This document shows, piece by piece, positions 51,962 to 60,843 of a stretch of 64,000 bases of DNA (position 1 is its first letter; every line of letters starts with the position of its first letter). A program made the translations under genes and the position numbers. The DNA is taken from the NCBI GenBank assembly GCA_021771715.1, contig JAETOO010000002.1:62001-126000 (forward strand), written 5' to 3'. This stretch comes from Oscillospiraceae bacterium (GTDB lineage: Bacteria > Bacillota > Clostridia > Lachnospirales > Lachnospiraceae). The notes beneath the pieces were generated by a model, which did no database searches, was not told the DNA's origin, and was given only the letters and a program-made list of their open reading frames with translations.

Positions 51962-54424
51962 TTAAAGACGGATTGGCGGTACAAGGTCTTGCACACTCCG
52001 TCTTGTATTATTAGGAAATTGTACGGACAGTTTCCCGTTCTGATATTGAACCTCTATCGTTCCCCGAATACTGTCAAATCGGCATGCGAAGCGGTCAATC
52101 AAATTCATGCAGGATGGAGTTACCGTTATGCTCTTAAATCCGTCACTGCTTTTTATTCCTGCGACCTCTGTAAAAAACCACTCCATAATGTGCCCCATCA
52201 TATCATGATTCCGACTTCGCGCATCGTCGCGCCAAAACTCAGGCAAGGTGGTTTCTCCCTTCTCTATAAACCGAAGATAAGACGGGTGCGTGTCTTTTAC
52301 GATCATATCGTAAATGAGATCGTTTCTGTTCGCTGCCGCAAGTGCGCGCAGTATATACACGAGTCCGATTTCGCCACATTCCAGGTGTTTCTTGTTACAT
52401 AACTCTATCAAAGTAGCTTCAACCGCCTGATGATATTCCTCCGGCACAAGTCCGAAGCAAAGTGGAATTGCCTGATTTGCCTGTGTGATCTCGCCGCTGT
52501 CATAAGCGCGGTAGTATACGCTGTCGTCAGAGATTACAAGCAGGCTGTCATTATAAGTTTGTTTTACCGCTTCCGCCTGTTCTGTAAAGATCTTTTTCCC
52601 GCTCTTATTGAGAATCTGTGTGATTTCCGCCATCACGATAAGGTCATAGTAATAAAAAGCGGTCTCAATATTTTCTCGATTTCTGCCTTTGTTCTGCTCA
52701 AAGCCCCAGTCGCCAAGTCCCGAACAAATAAAGCGTTCCTGACCCTTCTTGCCGTACAAACGGTCATAATCGTTGTACTGCTCTGTTAGATACTCTATAT
52801 ACCGTTTCGCGCTGTCATAGTTATCCTCTAAAATCTGCCTGTTGCCGTAAAAACAATACTGCTCGTAGGCCGCAAGAATCATCGAGCTGCCCCAGGCGAT
52901 AATATCCCAAAAACTGCCTTCCTCACAGTCTGTTATAAACTTAGCATATCTCGGAGCGATTGAGGGGATCAGTCCGCCTTTATACTCGTGGGGAAAGGCG
53001 CCGTTGTCAATGTCAAATTCCGTCTCGGCATACTGCGCATCGCGCATATCCATCGCAATTTTAGACCACAGCAGATCAACGTTCTTGTTATACATAACAG
53101 ACCGCGCCATCAAATGATTCAGTTCCAGCCAACCCAGTTTTTCGATCGTCGGGCAATCGGTGTGGGAATGATTGAGGTTGCTCTCAATCGCTTTTAAGAT
53201 CAAGTGATAAATCTTATTAAGCCGCTCGTCCGAACAGTGAAAAGATCCACAGTCCTCTGCCGACGAGGTCGTAAAATACGACTTAAATTCTATGATTTGC
53301 TCGTACTCTGCGTTTTCTATCTTATACCACCGCGCGCCATTTACTGAAAATCTTTGTTCAAATATGTCCTCATTCCCGCTCAGCGTCAGGATCGAATATG
53401 TATCCACTGTCTGTTCTATATCGCCGCTCGCAGACAGCTTCTCAGCGGGGATCAGTTTCACTTGCTGCCCGCGTCTGCCCTTGATTCTCAGATAAAACTG
53501 TGAGGACATATTTTGTCCGAAGTCAAAGATCAGACGCGTTTTATCCACACGTTGCGGTTCATAACAATATTTCCGTATTGCAGGCGGATAGTCGCAGGGA
53601 ATCATTTCACCGAGCGGAGGATCGACCTGCTGCGCCGCAGACCACTCATATTCTATTGAATTGTCAATATCCTCGCTGCCGTAAATATCGGCAAGTGTGG
53701 TTTTCGAACGGCTTATCTGCCAGTCATTGTCTGTAACGATATATTCCGTTCCGACTTTAAGCTGCGCAATTACTGCAAGACATTCACCAAATGGCTGATA
53801 TCCCTTATCCATCGTGTAAAAATACCGGCTGCCATGATTATCATCACCGATATACCAACCATTTGCGGCTTCAATCGTAATCTCATTTTCGCCTTGCCTG
53901 ATAAAATCTGTAACATTATAAGTAGAATAGTGAATATGCTTGTTAAAATCTGTCTGACTGCCCTCATACGCATATGGGCTGATTTTCCTATTGTTGATTT
54001 TCGCCTCAAATTGCCCCGGAACGCATAGGGACAGTACCGCGTCACCTGTCGCATTCACCTGAAAGCGTTTTCTTGCGATAAACGGCTTTTTCGTACGGTT
54101 CCCGATCCACTCACCGCGCCAATTATGAACGCCTGTTATAAACGCTGCTTTCTCCGATCGTTCAGAAACATCGCGCTCGTCCCATACGGTAACGATAAAT
54201 CCATATTCCGTCTGCTCCGCCAGATCAAGATGCAGGAAAATATTGTTTTGCTCGTCGGACATAATTTTATCCGTGGAATATAGCAAAGTATCCTTATGGT
54301 ATATGTCAATTTTATACGCAGTCTGTGTATGATTGCCCGCCCCGTATTTCCACATAAACGCTATATCATTGCCGATGCCTGTCTGCGTATCGTAATTCTG
54401 AATCCTGCATTGTATCGCTTTCAT
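51962..54424 (-). CDS. GH78-family alpha-L-rhamnosidase
   Basis: 820 residues, no signal peptide. Beta-sandwich domains come first (RKRFQVNATGDAVLSLCVPG, YNVTDFIRQGENEITIEA, the family's rhamnosidase N domain), then an (alpha/alpha)6 barrel with the signature HTDCPTIEKLGWLELNHLMA and SGLGDWGFEQNKGRN, and a C-terminal beta domain. The signature belongs to the subgroup with WLE.NH in place of the WTGD of characterised enzymes, so activity should be tested. The gene is visibly AT-richer than its neighbours, with different codon choice, suggesting acquisition. AGGAGG before ATG 54424. It stands alone, without rhamnose metabolism genes beside it. Confidence 0.88.
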   Translation of the reverse strand: MKAIQCRIQNYDTQTGIGNDIAFMWKYGAGNHTQTAYKIDIYHKDTLLYSTDKIMSDEQNNIFLHLDLAEQTEYGFIVTVWDERDVSERSEKAAFITGVHNWRGEWIGNRTKKPFIARKRFQVNATGDAVLSLCVPGQFEAKINNRKISPYAYEGSQTDFNKHIHYSTYNVTDFIRQGENEITIEAANGWYIGDDNHGSRYFYTMDKGYQPFGECLAVIAQLKVGTEYIVTDNDWQISRSKTTLADIYGSEDIDNSIEYEWSAAQQVDPPLGEMIPCDYPPAIRKYCYEPQRVDKTRLIFDFGQNMSSQFYLRIKGRRGQQVKLIPAEKLSASGDIEQTVDTYSILTLSGNEDIFEQRFSVNGARWYKIENAEYEQIIEFKSYFTTSSAEDCGSFHCSDERLNKIYHLILKAIESNLNHSHTDCPTIEKLGWLELNHLMARSVMYNKNVDLLWSKIAMDMRDAQYAETEFDIDNGAFPHEYKGGLIPSIAPRYAKFITDCEEGSFWDIIAWGSSMILAAYEQYCFYGNRQILEDNYDSAKRYIEYLTEQYNDYDRLYGKKGQERFICSGLGDWGFEQNKGRNRENIETAFYYYDLIVMAEITQILNKSGKKIFTEQAEAVKQTYNDSLLVISDDSVYYRAYDSGEITQANQAIPLCFGLVPEEYHQAVEATLIELCNKKHLECGEIGLVYILRALAAANRNDLIYDMIVKDTHPSYLRFIEKGETTLPEFWRDDARSRNHDMMGHIMEWFFTEVAGIKSSDGFKSITVTPSCMNLIDRFACRFDSIRGTIEVQYQNGKLSVQFPNNTRRSVQDLVPPIRL

Positions 54425-54591
54425 AAAAGCAAATCCTCCTTATTTTTCTACCTTTTATTTGCTTTGCAGCATACCATACAATAACGGGGCTTATCCCGCA
54501 AATTTTCCCAAAGAAACAAATAGAACCGAATCAGCCAGACAGATTACTCTGCCTTAAAATACCAATCCAGTTCTTGGCTCATCATACATTT

Positions 54592-54900
54592 TTAATTTAC
54601 TATCCATGAAAACCTTGCATGGTGAAATTCCGTCCATTCAGCAATTCTTCGAAATAATTCTTCCATTAAATTTGTTGGTTCTTCCACTAACTCTAAGATA
54701 ATCCATGTATTTTCAGTTTCTGCTTCCGGATATTTTTTGATAAATTCTTCCGTTTTTATATAATCCAGACACATTTCAATTTTATCCATAAGATATTCCT
54801 GCGTCTTTATAGAATTATCCAGAGGCTTTTCTGATACAACATGTATCACAACGCCCCCATCTTCTCTTGCAGAAACCTTATCTAACCTTATGAAATCCAT
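54592..54900 (-). CDS. Small acidic protein, DUF6572-like (tentative)
   Basis: 103 residues beginning MDFIRLDKVSAREDGGVVIH, with a helical centre (YLMDKIEMCLDYIKTEEF) and a beta-rich end (ENTWIILELVEEP). The pattern resembles small DUF6572-type proteins, sometimes found beside polymorphic toxins; this is from memory and tentative. Start ATG 54900 follows AAGGAG. AT-rich. Last gene of a four-gene leftward run of small unknown genes. Confidence 0.65.
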   Translation of the reverse strand: MDFIRLDKVSAREDGGVVIHVVSEKPLDNSIKTQEYLMDKIEMCLDYIKTEEFIKKYPEAETENTWIILELVEEPTNLMEELFRRIAEWTEFHHARFSWIVN

Positions 54901-54986
54901 ATATCTCCTTTCGTCTCTCCCATATTTCAAACGCTACTGGGCACACTTCTCTTGCGTCCAAAACACTTCTTGTATAGACCAATGTA

Positions 54987-55268
54987 TCATACTTCCCCAT
55001 AAAATTCCTGATCACTGACTGCGGACCATTTCAGATACATTTCTTTATAATTATCTTTTATAAATTCCCGTATCAGTCTGATTTCTCTTTCAGAAAGTAT
55101 CCCCTTATTTTCAACCGTTGTTTCACCATTACTTTTCACAAAAAATTTTGCAGAACCCGCTTCTGTTAATTTCTGATCGCTTGCATGTACATGCATGGCC
55201 TCCACAATACAATGAGAGGTATAATACAGATAATAACCACATACTTTGTATTCATAATATTTCGGCCT
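54987..55268 (-). CDS. DUF4160-type small protein with apparently lost ATG start
   Basis: The frame encodes PKYYEYKVCGYYLYYTSHC, then EAMHVHASDQKLTEAGSAKF and ILSEREIRLIREFIKDNYKE. This matches the DUF4160 pattern (a His-rich strand, an AKF.. strand, two helices; function unknown, often in toxin-antitoxin-like pairs). A GGAGGGG site stands five bases before AGG at 55266-55268, exactly where ATG-Pro-Lys-Tyr would be expected. The first accepted start codon in frame is GTG 55205, which would remove the first third. Either the start has mutated from ATG, translation begins at a non-standard codon, or a shortened protein is made. Confidence 0.6.
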   Translation of the reverse strand, partial: RPKYYEYKVCGYYLYYTSHCIVEAMHVHASDQKLTEAGSAKFFVKSNGETTVENKGILSEREIRLIREFIKDNYKEMYLKWSAVSDQEFYGEV

Positions 55269-55270
55269 GT

Positions 55271-55492
55271 TTACCCCTCCATGTATTTCTCATTACGTCT
55301 GTAATAATCCAGAATAATATCCAATTCAATGTCATCCATGCTCGTCTCTAAAACCTCTCCATTTTTTCTGATAAGTGCTGCTCTGTCGGGCCTGTTCAAA
55401 TTCAAAACCTTTATATTTTTATCGTCTTTTGTAAATGCATATCCATTTACAATCATTTCTGCGGCATCAGCAATTTCACGAATATTAATCAT
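55271..55492 (-). CDS. Small protein of unknown function
   Basis: 73 residues, MINIREIADAAEMIVNGYAF at the N-terminus and DIELDIILDYYRRNEKYMEG at the end. Starts at ATG 55492 and overlaps the preceding gene by eight bases; TTG 55498 is an alternative. Not recognised. Tight packing with its neighbours (overlap before, two bases to the presumed DUF4160 start after) indicates one transcript and perhaps one complex, as in toxin-antitoxin or immunity modules (inference). Confidence 0.65.
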   Translation of the reverse strand: MINIREIADAAEMIVNGYAFTKDDKNIKVLNLNRPDRAALIRKNGEVLETSMDDIELDIILDYYRRNEKYMEG

Positions 55493-55754
55493 AAACAATC
55501 CCTACTTCCTTAATTGGCCTCAAAAATTCATCTGCATCAAAATACAAATTCTCCAGTATCGGTATTAAATCAATATATTCCTCTATTTCCTCCATCCCCT
55601 CATACTTCGCTATGACAACAAGATAGCCGTGCTCCCACTCCAAGACTCTTATATAACGTTCTAAGCGAGGGGAAGTTCGAAAACGTATCATATGGTGGTC
55701 ATACGTAAAAGATGTATAATTTCTGTCACTACTCAATATTGCTCTATCTGTCAT
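55485..55754 (-). CDS. Small protein of unknown function
   Basis: 89 residues, mostly beta-strand by appearance (YTSFTYDHHMIRFRTSPRLE, then EHGYLVVIAKYEGMEEIEEY). Starts at ATG 55754 with a weak GGTGAT site; first gene of the four-gene run. Not recognised. AT-rich composition as in the rest of this island. Confidence 0.65.
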   Translation of the reverse strand: MTDRAILSSDRNYTSFTYDHHMIRFRTSPRLERYIRVLEWEHGYLVVIAKYEGMEEIEEYIDLIPILENLYFDADEFLRPIKEVGIVYD

Positions 55755-55807
55755 TACATATCACCATCCATTCCATCAGTCTTTTATTCCGTCAGATTTT
55801 CTTTTTT

Positions 55808-56083
55808 ATAATTTTCATTTTATCACATATACCTTGTTATGAAAACCGTGATTTCCTTTATCCTGTCGTATTTTTTCATACATTTTGTCTATGCTCCCAC
55901 CCCGCCCTACACAGGCAGACTATCCCTCATACACAGCAGTCTACGCTCCCGCTCCGGTTGGCGCTAACAGTGCGCCACTGGCGCACAGCGCCCCATATCC
56001 CACCTGGTTATTCGGAAATCTCTCAAACCCCGGCAGCGGCCTTGCGCCTCTCCTCAGATATGCTTTCACCTTTTCCCCATATG
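55808..56083 (-). repeat. Duplicated 3' end and flank of the S8 protease gene (copy A)
   Basis: About 275 bases homologous to 57767-58015. On the minus strand it encodes YGEKVKAYLRRGARPLPGF, then PNNQVGYGALC, matching the last 35 or so residues of the S8 protease with substitutions. It then departs where a hairpin element (55940-55991, like the one at 1851-1907) has entered. The downstream flank (ATACCTTG ... TTTCATACATTT) is also shared. It has no start and is a gene fragment. It fills most of the 466-base gap 55755-56220. Confidence 0.88.
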
Positions 56084-56220
56084 GTGCTGTCAATTAAGGA
56101 CAAATAAAATTTTACATTTTTTTAATATTTCTTCGTTGCTAATAAATTTTTCATTTCATTTTTGACAAAACAGAACCTCATAATCTCACAAACTCATGAA
56201 ACTATGAGGCAAAATCATTT

Positions 56221-56500
56221 TTATATTTCTTTTAAAATATATTTTCCCTTCCCCTTTCCTTCTACAGGAACCACAATCTTTAATAGTTGCATGGCTTCTA
56301 TCGCTTTTCCTGCTTTATAATCACCATATCCCAACTCCTTTTTTATTTCCTTACGGCCAAAAATTTGGTTCAAATCAAACGTTTCCACAACTTTTTTCAC
56401 ATTTCCTGCAATAATTGGAGTCAAGGTTTTTTTATAAACTGCATCATCAATAGCTTGAAACAATGTTTTTTTAGGAGCAAGCAGTGTTTTTCCGGCCCTT
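56221..56500 (-). pseudogene. 5'-truncated fragment encoding a winged-helix-like C-terminus
   Basis: From TTG 56463 the frame gives FQAIDDAVYKKTLTPIIAGN, then IFGRKEIKKELGYGDYKAGK and VPVEGKGKGKYILKEI to a stop at 56221. It looks like the C-terminal winged helix of a larger AAA or Fic-type protein. The frame runs a little further upstream (AGKTLLAPKK) to an in-frame stop and contains no ATG. It is probably the leftover end of a lost gene between the nuclease gene and the S8 fragment. Confidence 0.55.
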
Positions 56501-56567
56501 ATCGTCCGACTACTTCAAGTTCTTTATACATATAATCAACACCTTCACAAGTTCATTGCAGATATAA

Positions 56568-57713
56568 CTATATCTCGACTTCTTGTTCTTTTTTCTGTAA
56601 ATAATAAAAGTGTTTCTGAATTTCAATTTCCTCACGCAACTGTTCCTCAGATGGAAGATAGGTTTTGTATTTTGAGGCAAATAACTGCTCGTGCCCATGC
56701 AAAACAGAATATTTCGCAATATCCTCATCTGTATCCGAACACAAAATGATTCCAAGCGTAGGATTATCGTCCTCGTTTTTCTTCATCTCGTCATACATAC
56801 GAATATACATATCCATCTGTCCAACATCCTGATGCGTGATTTTTGAAGTTTTCAGGTCAATCAGCACAAAACATTTCAAAATATAATTATAAAAAACGAG
56901 GTCGATATAATAATCCTCTTTTTCTGTACGAATATGCTGTTGGCGCGCCACAAACGCATAACCTTTGCCCATCTCCATAAGAAATTTCTGAATATGAGTG
57001 ATAATGCGCTGCTCCAGCTCAGTTTCTGTAAAATCAGTATTGAATGATAAACCAAGAAATTCTGCTATCACAGGATTCTTGATGAACTCTAACTTATCTG
57101 CTTGATAAGGAGCAACCACTTCTTTCATTTCCGATTCGACAGGCTCTGTGTTTTGAGACATCAACATTCGATAATAATACTGCGATGAAACATTGCGCTG
57201 CAAAGTACGAACAGACCATGCCTGTTCCTGTGCTTCTTTTTCATACCACGCACGCGCTTCCGAAGAAGTTTCCTGCAACAAGATCCTATAATGCGTCCAC
57301 GACAAAGGCCGACCGAATTTTGGCCTCAGTGAGTCCAAAATCTTCGGGAATGTCTGATAGAACTTCACATATTTGTACAAACTGCTAAAATCAAAACCTT
57401 TTCCATATTTTTCCTTCAGCCCGGAAGACAGTTTTTTTATGGTCTTTTTCCCATAATCCGCTTTTCCGTCTTCATCCAAGCAATCAAGAGCAATTCTCTT
57501 CCCCAGTAGCCAATTCCGTTGTACCAGAATTATATCAACCGCTGAATAGGCAATACTCTGAGCACTCTCTACAATTTCACAAGTGTCAACAAATAAGTCA
57601 CCTGTTTCCTGATAAGAAACCATTGTCAGGTTAGATTTTGGACTCAGCGAGTCCAAATTTTGCTTCCCAGATTTGGTACGCATGCGTTCCATTTTTTCTT
57701 TTTCAGATTTCAT
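56568..57713 (-). CDS. YhcG-family PD-(D/E)XK nuclease (DUF1016)
   Basis: 381 residues: an N-terminal DUF1016_N helical DNA-binding-like domain (NWLLGKRIALDCLDEDGKAD, GLKEKYGKGFDFSSLYKYVK, LSWTHYRILLQ) and the C-terminal YhcG nuclease domain with DYYIDLVFYNYILKCFVLID followed by LKT, the D...DxK version of the active site (Glu replaced by Asp). YhcG proteins are widespread accessory genes, often near restriction systems and phage-related islands, with a role in DNA repair or defence not firmly known. AT-rich. It lies between two copies of the S8 protease 3' end, consistent with cargo of an inserted or duplicated segment. Confidence 0.9.
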   Translation of the reverse strand: MKSEKEKMERMRTKSGKQNLDSLSPKSNLTMVSYQETGDLFVDTCEIVESAQSIAYSAVDIILVQRNWLLGKRIALDCLDEDGKADYGKKTIKKLSSGLKEKYGKGFDFSSLYKYVKFYQTFPKILDSLRPKFGRPLSWTHYRILLQETSSEARAWYEKEAQEQAWSVRTLQRNVSSQYYYRMLMSQNTEPVESEMKEVVAPYQADKLEFIKNPVIAEFLGLSFNTDFTETELEQRIITHIQKFLMEMGKGYAFVARQQHIRTEKEDYYIDLVFYNYILKCFVLIDLKTSKITHQDVGQMDMYIRMYDEMKKNEDDNPTLGIILCSDTDEDIAKYSVLHGHEQLFASKYKTYLPSEEQLREEIEIQKHFYYLQKKEQEVEI

Positions 57714-57766
57714 TGCGCATACACCTCCTAAACTACTCCCCTGGAATATCTTACAAACCTTTACCT

Positions 57767-58015
57767 ATAATTGTATCACGCATACCTTGTCGTGGAAACA
57801 GTAACTTTCTTCTGCCGTATTCTTTCATACATTTTTATATGCTTTCGCTCTATCCTACACAAAGTGGATCCCACACACAGCAGTCTGCACACTCTACGCA
57901 GGCAGCGAGTCCCTCACGCACAGCGCCCCATACCCCACCTGATTATTGGGATACTCTGTAAACCCCGGCAACGCCCTTGCGCCTCTCCTCAGATATGCTT
58001 TCACCTTTTCCCCAT
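57767..58015 (-). repeat. S8 protease 3' end and flank (copy B, in the intact gene)
   Basis: The parental counterpart of 55808-56083: the last 35-40 codons of the S8 gene plus about 125 bases downstream. The two copies are direct repeats flanking the YhcG nuclease gene, with their outer ends about 2.2 kb apart. Confidence 0.88.
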
Positions 58016-59948
58016 ACAGATACGGATCATTCCCCTGCACAATCCCCCACTGCATCAGCATCGCCGCCGCGCCGGTCGCGAAGGGCGTGGCGAAGGAGGT
58101 GCCTGTGACGCTAAGGTAGCCGCCGCGGACGGCTGTCGTCAGGATATCGACACCGGGAGCTACCAGATCCGGGCGAATGTCGTATGTCCCAACCGGCCAG
58201 CCGCGGCCTGAGAAGGGTGCATAGGCGTCCGTCCGCGAGTCATAGGCGCCGACGGCCAGCACGCGGCCGGCGGATGAGGGGATTGTCATCGTTGTATCCG
58301 GGGTCGGGCGCAGGAAACGCGTGTCCGGGTTCCGCGCGCGGGAATCCTGCAGCCACAGCGCATAGCTGCCGTCCACAATCCGCTGCGGCGTCAGGATGAT
58401 TCTCCAGACTCCTGCATCCAGATACTCACGCTCCGGGATAAAGTCAAAAAAGACCTCCTGCTGTACCTGGTACGGCGAAGGCTCTCCATAATAGACCAGC
58501 AATGACGTGCCGCCGAGGCGATAGCGCGATGCCCCGGTCTCCTGGCCGAACGGCCCGACGATTTGCCCGTCGGGATGCATCAGCGCAACGCGGAAGCTGT
58601 CTGCGTAATTTTTCCAGAGCTGCAGGTCCAGAGACGGCTCCGCCTCGCCAACTGCGAGCTCGATGACCGTCTCCTGTCCCGGTACCAGCACGCCGGATAC
58701 GTGGCCGCCGCTGCCCGCCTCATTCCCGGTGCCCACGACAAACACACTCTTCCAGCGGTCCGCCATCCGATCAAGATACGTCTCGAGCAGAGAGGTGCCC
58801 CGGTGCGACCCGTACGCATTCCCAAAACTCATATTGACTGCCACAGGCATGCGCAGCTCCTCTGCCACACGAATCACGTATTCCACTGCCTGCATCAGTT
58901 CCGTTGTGCGCGGAAAGCCGTCGGGCGACGGATTGCCAAGCTTCACGACAAGCAGATCGCTCAGAGGAGCTACACCGCGATATCTGCCCCCGGAGGAGCG
59001 TCCGTTCCCCGCTGCAATTCCCAACACCTCTGTCCCGTGCCCACTCAGATCCTGCTCCGGCACGATCTGGTAGCCCTGCTCTCTGCTGCCAGCTGCCAAA
59101 GCCGCGTTGATATCCTCTTGCGTATACTCGATCCCCTGCAAAAAGCCGGCAGGCGGACTGCCCGGAGCCACCCCCTCTGCGCGTACCGCTGACTGATCCC
59201 ACAGCGCAAGAATCCGCGTCGTACCGTCCGCATTGCGAAAATCCGGATGAAAATAGTCCACACCCGAGTCAATCACAGCAATGATAACTCCCTGCCCGAG
59301 CAGCGCTTCCTGACCGCCAACCGCTCGCTGCAGTGCCTCCCGACGCGACATTTCCTCCTCACCTGCCGCTGCTCGTTGCGGCAACTCTCGCTGCAGTGCC
59401 TCCCGCTGCGACATTTCCTCCTCACCTGCCGCTGCTCGTTGCGGCAACTCTCGCTGCAGTGCCTCCCGCTGCGACATTTCCTCCTCACCTGCCGCTGCTC
59501 GTTGCGACAACTCTCGCTGCAGCGTCTCCCGCTGCGACATTTCCTTCTCGCCTGTCATACGCTGCGGTGTCTCCCGCTGCAGGATTTCCTGCACGTCCGA
59601 CACGCGCTGCAGCGACGACATACAGGACGCACTGCGGCCCTGCTCCACGGAAAAGTACAACCGCTTCGGCTTCTCGATGTATTCGATCTCGGGCAGCGCT
59701 GCGAGCAGCTCTATATCTGCCTGCGGCAGTGTCACAATCGCATATCCCCCTGAGAGCGTCACAACCTCCCACGGTCCCGCAGCTCCGTCCGCGGTTATCG
59801 GTGCCAGCGCTCCGCTGTAGCGCACAATCACCTGCCAGGTACGGTCCCGCGAGTCGTAGCCTACCTCAAGGCTCTCGGAGCGCTCCCGCTCCTCCTGTGT
59901 CGCATCCAGCGCAAGATTCAGCAGGTTCTCTATTTTCTGATCATCCAT
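57894..59948 (-). CDS. S8-family subtilisin-like serine protease with repeat linker
   Basis: 684 residues, no signal peptide. The layout is that of clostridial Csp-like/bacillopeptidase proteases: a prodomain-like N-terminus (about 1-110), a Glu/Arg/Gln-rich linker (about 115-210) built of 21-residue repeats (MSQREALQRELPQRAAAGEE), and the subtilase domain with catalytic Asp 227 (IIAVIDSGVDYFHPDF), His 304 (LSGHGTEVLGIAAG) and Ser 618 (VTGTSFATPFATGAAA). A long beta-rich insert lies between His and Ser. ATG 59948 has AGGAG; the frame continues 51 bases upstream without a site. CspB-type proteases act in spore germination or maturation of cytosolic targets; the role here is not shown. Its 3' end is duplicated at 56 kb. 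Confidence 0.92.
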   Translation of the reverse strand: MDDQKIENLLNLALDATQEERERSESLEVGYDSRDRTWQVIVRYSGALAPITADGAAGPWEVVTLSGGYAIVTLPQADIELLAALPEIEYIEKPKRLYFSVEQGRSASCMSSLQRVSDVQEILQRETPQRMTGEKEMSQRETLQRELSQRAAAGEEEMSQREALQRELPQRAAAGEEEMSQREALQRELPQRAAAGEEEMSRREALQRAVGGQEALLGQGVIIAVIDSGVDYFHPDFRNADGTTRILALWDQSAVRAEGVAPGSPPAGFLQGIEYTQEDINAALAAGSREQGYQIVPEQDLSGHGTEVLGIAAGNGRSSGGRYRGVAPLSDLLVVKLGNPSPDGFPRTTELMQAVEYVIRVAEELRMPVAVNMSFGNAYGSHRGTSLLETYLDRMADRWKSVFVVGTGNEAGSGGHVSGVLVPGQETVIELAVGEAEPSLDLQLWKNYADSFRVALMHPDGQIVGPFGQETGASRYRLGGTSLLVYYGEPSPYQVQQEVFFDFIPEREYLDAGVWRIILTPQRIVDGSYALWLQDSRARNPDTRFLRPTPDTTMTIPSSAGRVLAVGAYDSRTDAYAPFSGRGWPVGTYDIRPDLVAPGVDILTTAVRGGYLSVTGTSFATPFATGAAAMLMQWGIVQGNDPYLYGEKVKAYLRRGARALPGFTEYPNNQVGYGALCVRDSLPA
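59345..59597 (-). repeat. 63-bp in-frame tandem repeat in the S8 protease gene
   Basis: Units marked by GCGACATTTCC at 59345, 59408, 59471 and 59534 (plus strand), exactly 63 bases apart; the middle ones are nearly identical, which suggests recent copy-number change. They encode the linker before the catalytic domain. Confidence 0.93.
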
Positions 59949-60219
59949 AGCGCACTCCTGACATCCGGGCAGAATGCCGCCTGGCCTCCGCCCGCGCATA
60001 TTCCTTCTATTTATATGACGTCAAGACCAAATAGATCTCTTTTATTTCGCTTCGCGCCGGTATACCGTTCGACATCTGCCGCCTCAGACGCACAGAGTAC
60101 TTTTTCAAGTACACAAGTCAAAAACACAGACATAGCGAATACCGTCCGCCCAGAAGTTCCTCCTGGCGCTGAGATTCAAAATACATTACATATACATCAT
60201 ATTAGTATCAAACAGTTAT

Positions 60220-60843
60220 TCACTCCTCGAGCATCGTATTGATCCTGCGGAAACCGACCCGGTCTTTCTCTTCCATGAGCTTCCAGACGCGCTCGGCGAG
60301 CTCGGCAAGCACGCCGTCATCAAAGACAATCTCACCGCCGTAGATGTCCATCCCCTCCGCAATCGCCTGCCGCGCCTCCTGGTACTCCTCGTAATGGTCA
60401 TCCCCCTCATAAAAATCCTGTCCGACATCAATCCCATAGCGCACCCGGAACAGCTCGGCCAGCTCCGCTCCGTTCGCTGCCTCCCGCTCGCCGAAGAAGA
60501 CAGGGCCAAGCACGTCGTACAGCAATTCCTTGCGCCGTTCCCGCTCTCTCGCATCGCACGCAATCAAATACGCACTGCCCGGAGCTCTCCTTCCGCTGCC
60601 TCTGACATTTCCGGAACCATTTCCTATACAGCGATACTTTATATTCTCTATATTCTCTACATGCTCTGCATCTTCTACATTCTCTATATTTTCTACATTT
60701 TCTGCATTTTCTACATTCTCTGTATTCTCCGCATTCTCTGCATTCCCGGCATTCCCGACATTCCCGGCATTCTGATCCGATTCTGTCTGCGCCTCTGCAT
60801 TCTCATTCAATGGCGCATGATCCTCCCATCTATGACTATTCAT
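60220..60843 (-). CDS. Hypothetical protein with Asn/Glu tripeptide-repeat N-terminus
   Basis: 207 residues. The N-terminal third is a run of about 15 tripeptides (GNA, ENA, ENV, ENI), made by a 9-base DNA repeat. The C-terminal part (about 90-207) is a compact acidic domain: AYLIACDARERERRKELLYD, FRVRYGIDVGQDFYEGDDHY and VLAELAERVWKLMEEKDR. Not recognised. ATG 60843, weak AGGT site. It stands alone between the TetM-like gene and the S8 protease gene; the 270-base gap after it (59949-60219) shows nothing I can support. Confidence 0.65.
   Translation of the reverse strand: MNSHRWEDHAPLNENAEAQTESDQNAGNVGNAGNAENAENTENVENAENVENIENVEDAEHVENIENIKYRCIGNGSGNVRGSGRRAPGSAYLIACDARERERRKELLYDVLGPVFFGEREAANGAELAELFRVRYGIDVGQDFYEGDDHYEEYQEARQAIAEGMDIYGGEIVFDDGVLAELAERVWKLMEEKDRVGFRRINTMLEE
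60640..60776 (-). repeat. 9-bp in-frame microsatellite-like repeat
   Basis: About 15 imperfect 9-base units (plus strand ATTCTCTAT, ATTTTCTAC, ATTCCCGGC and variants), encoding the Asn/Glu tripeptides of the protein at 60220-60843. Confidence 0.85.
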
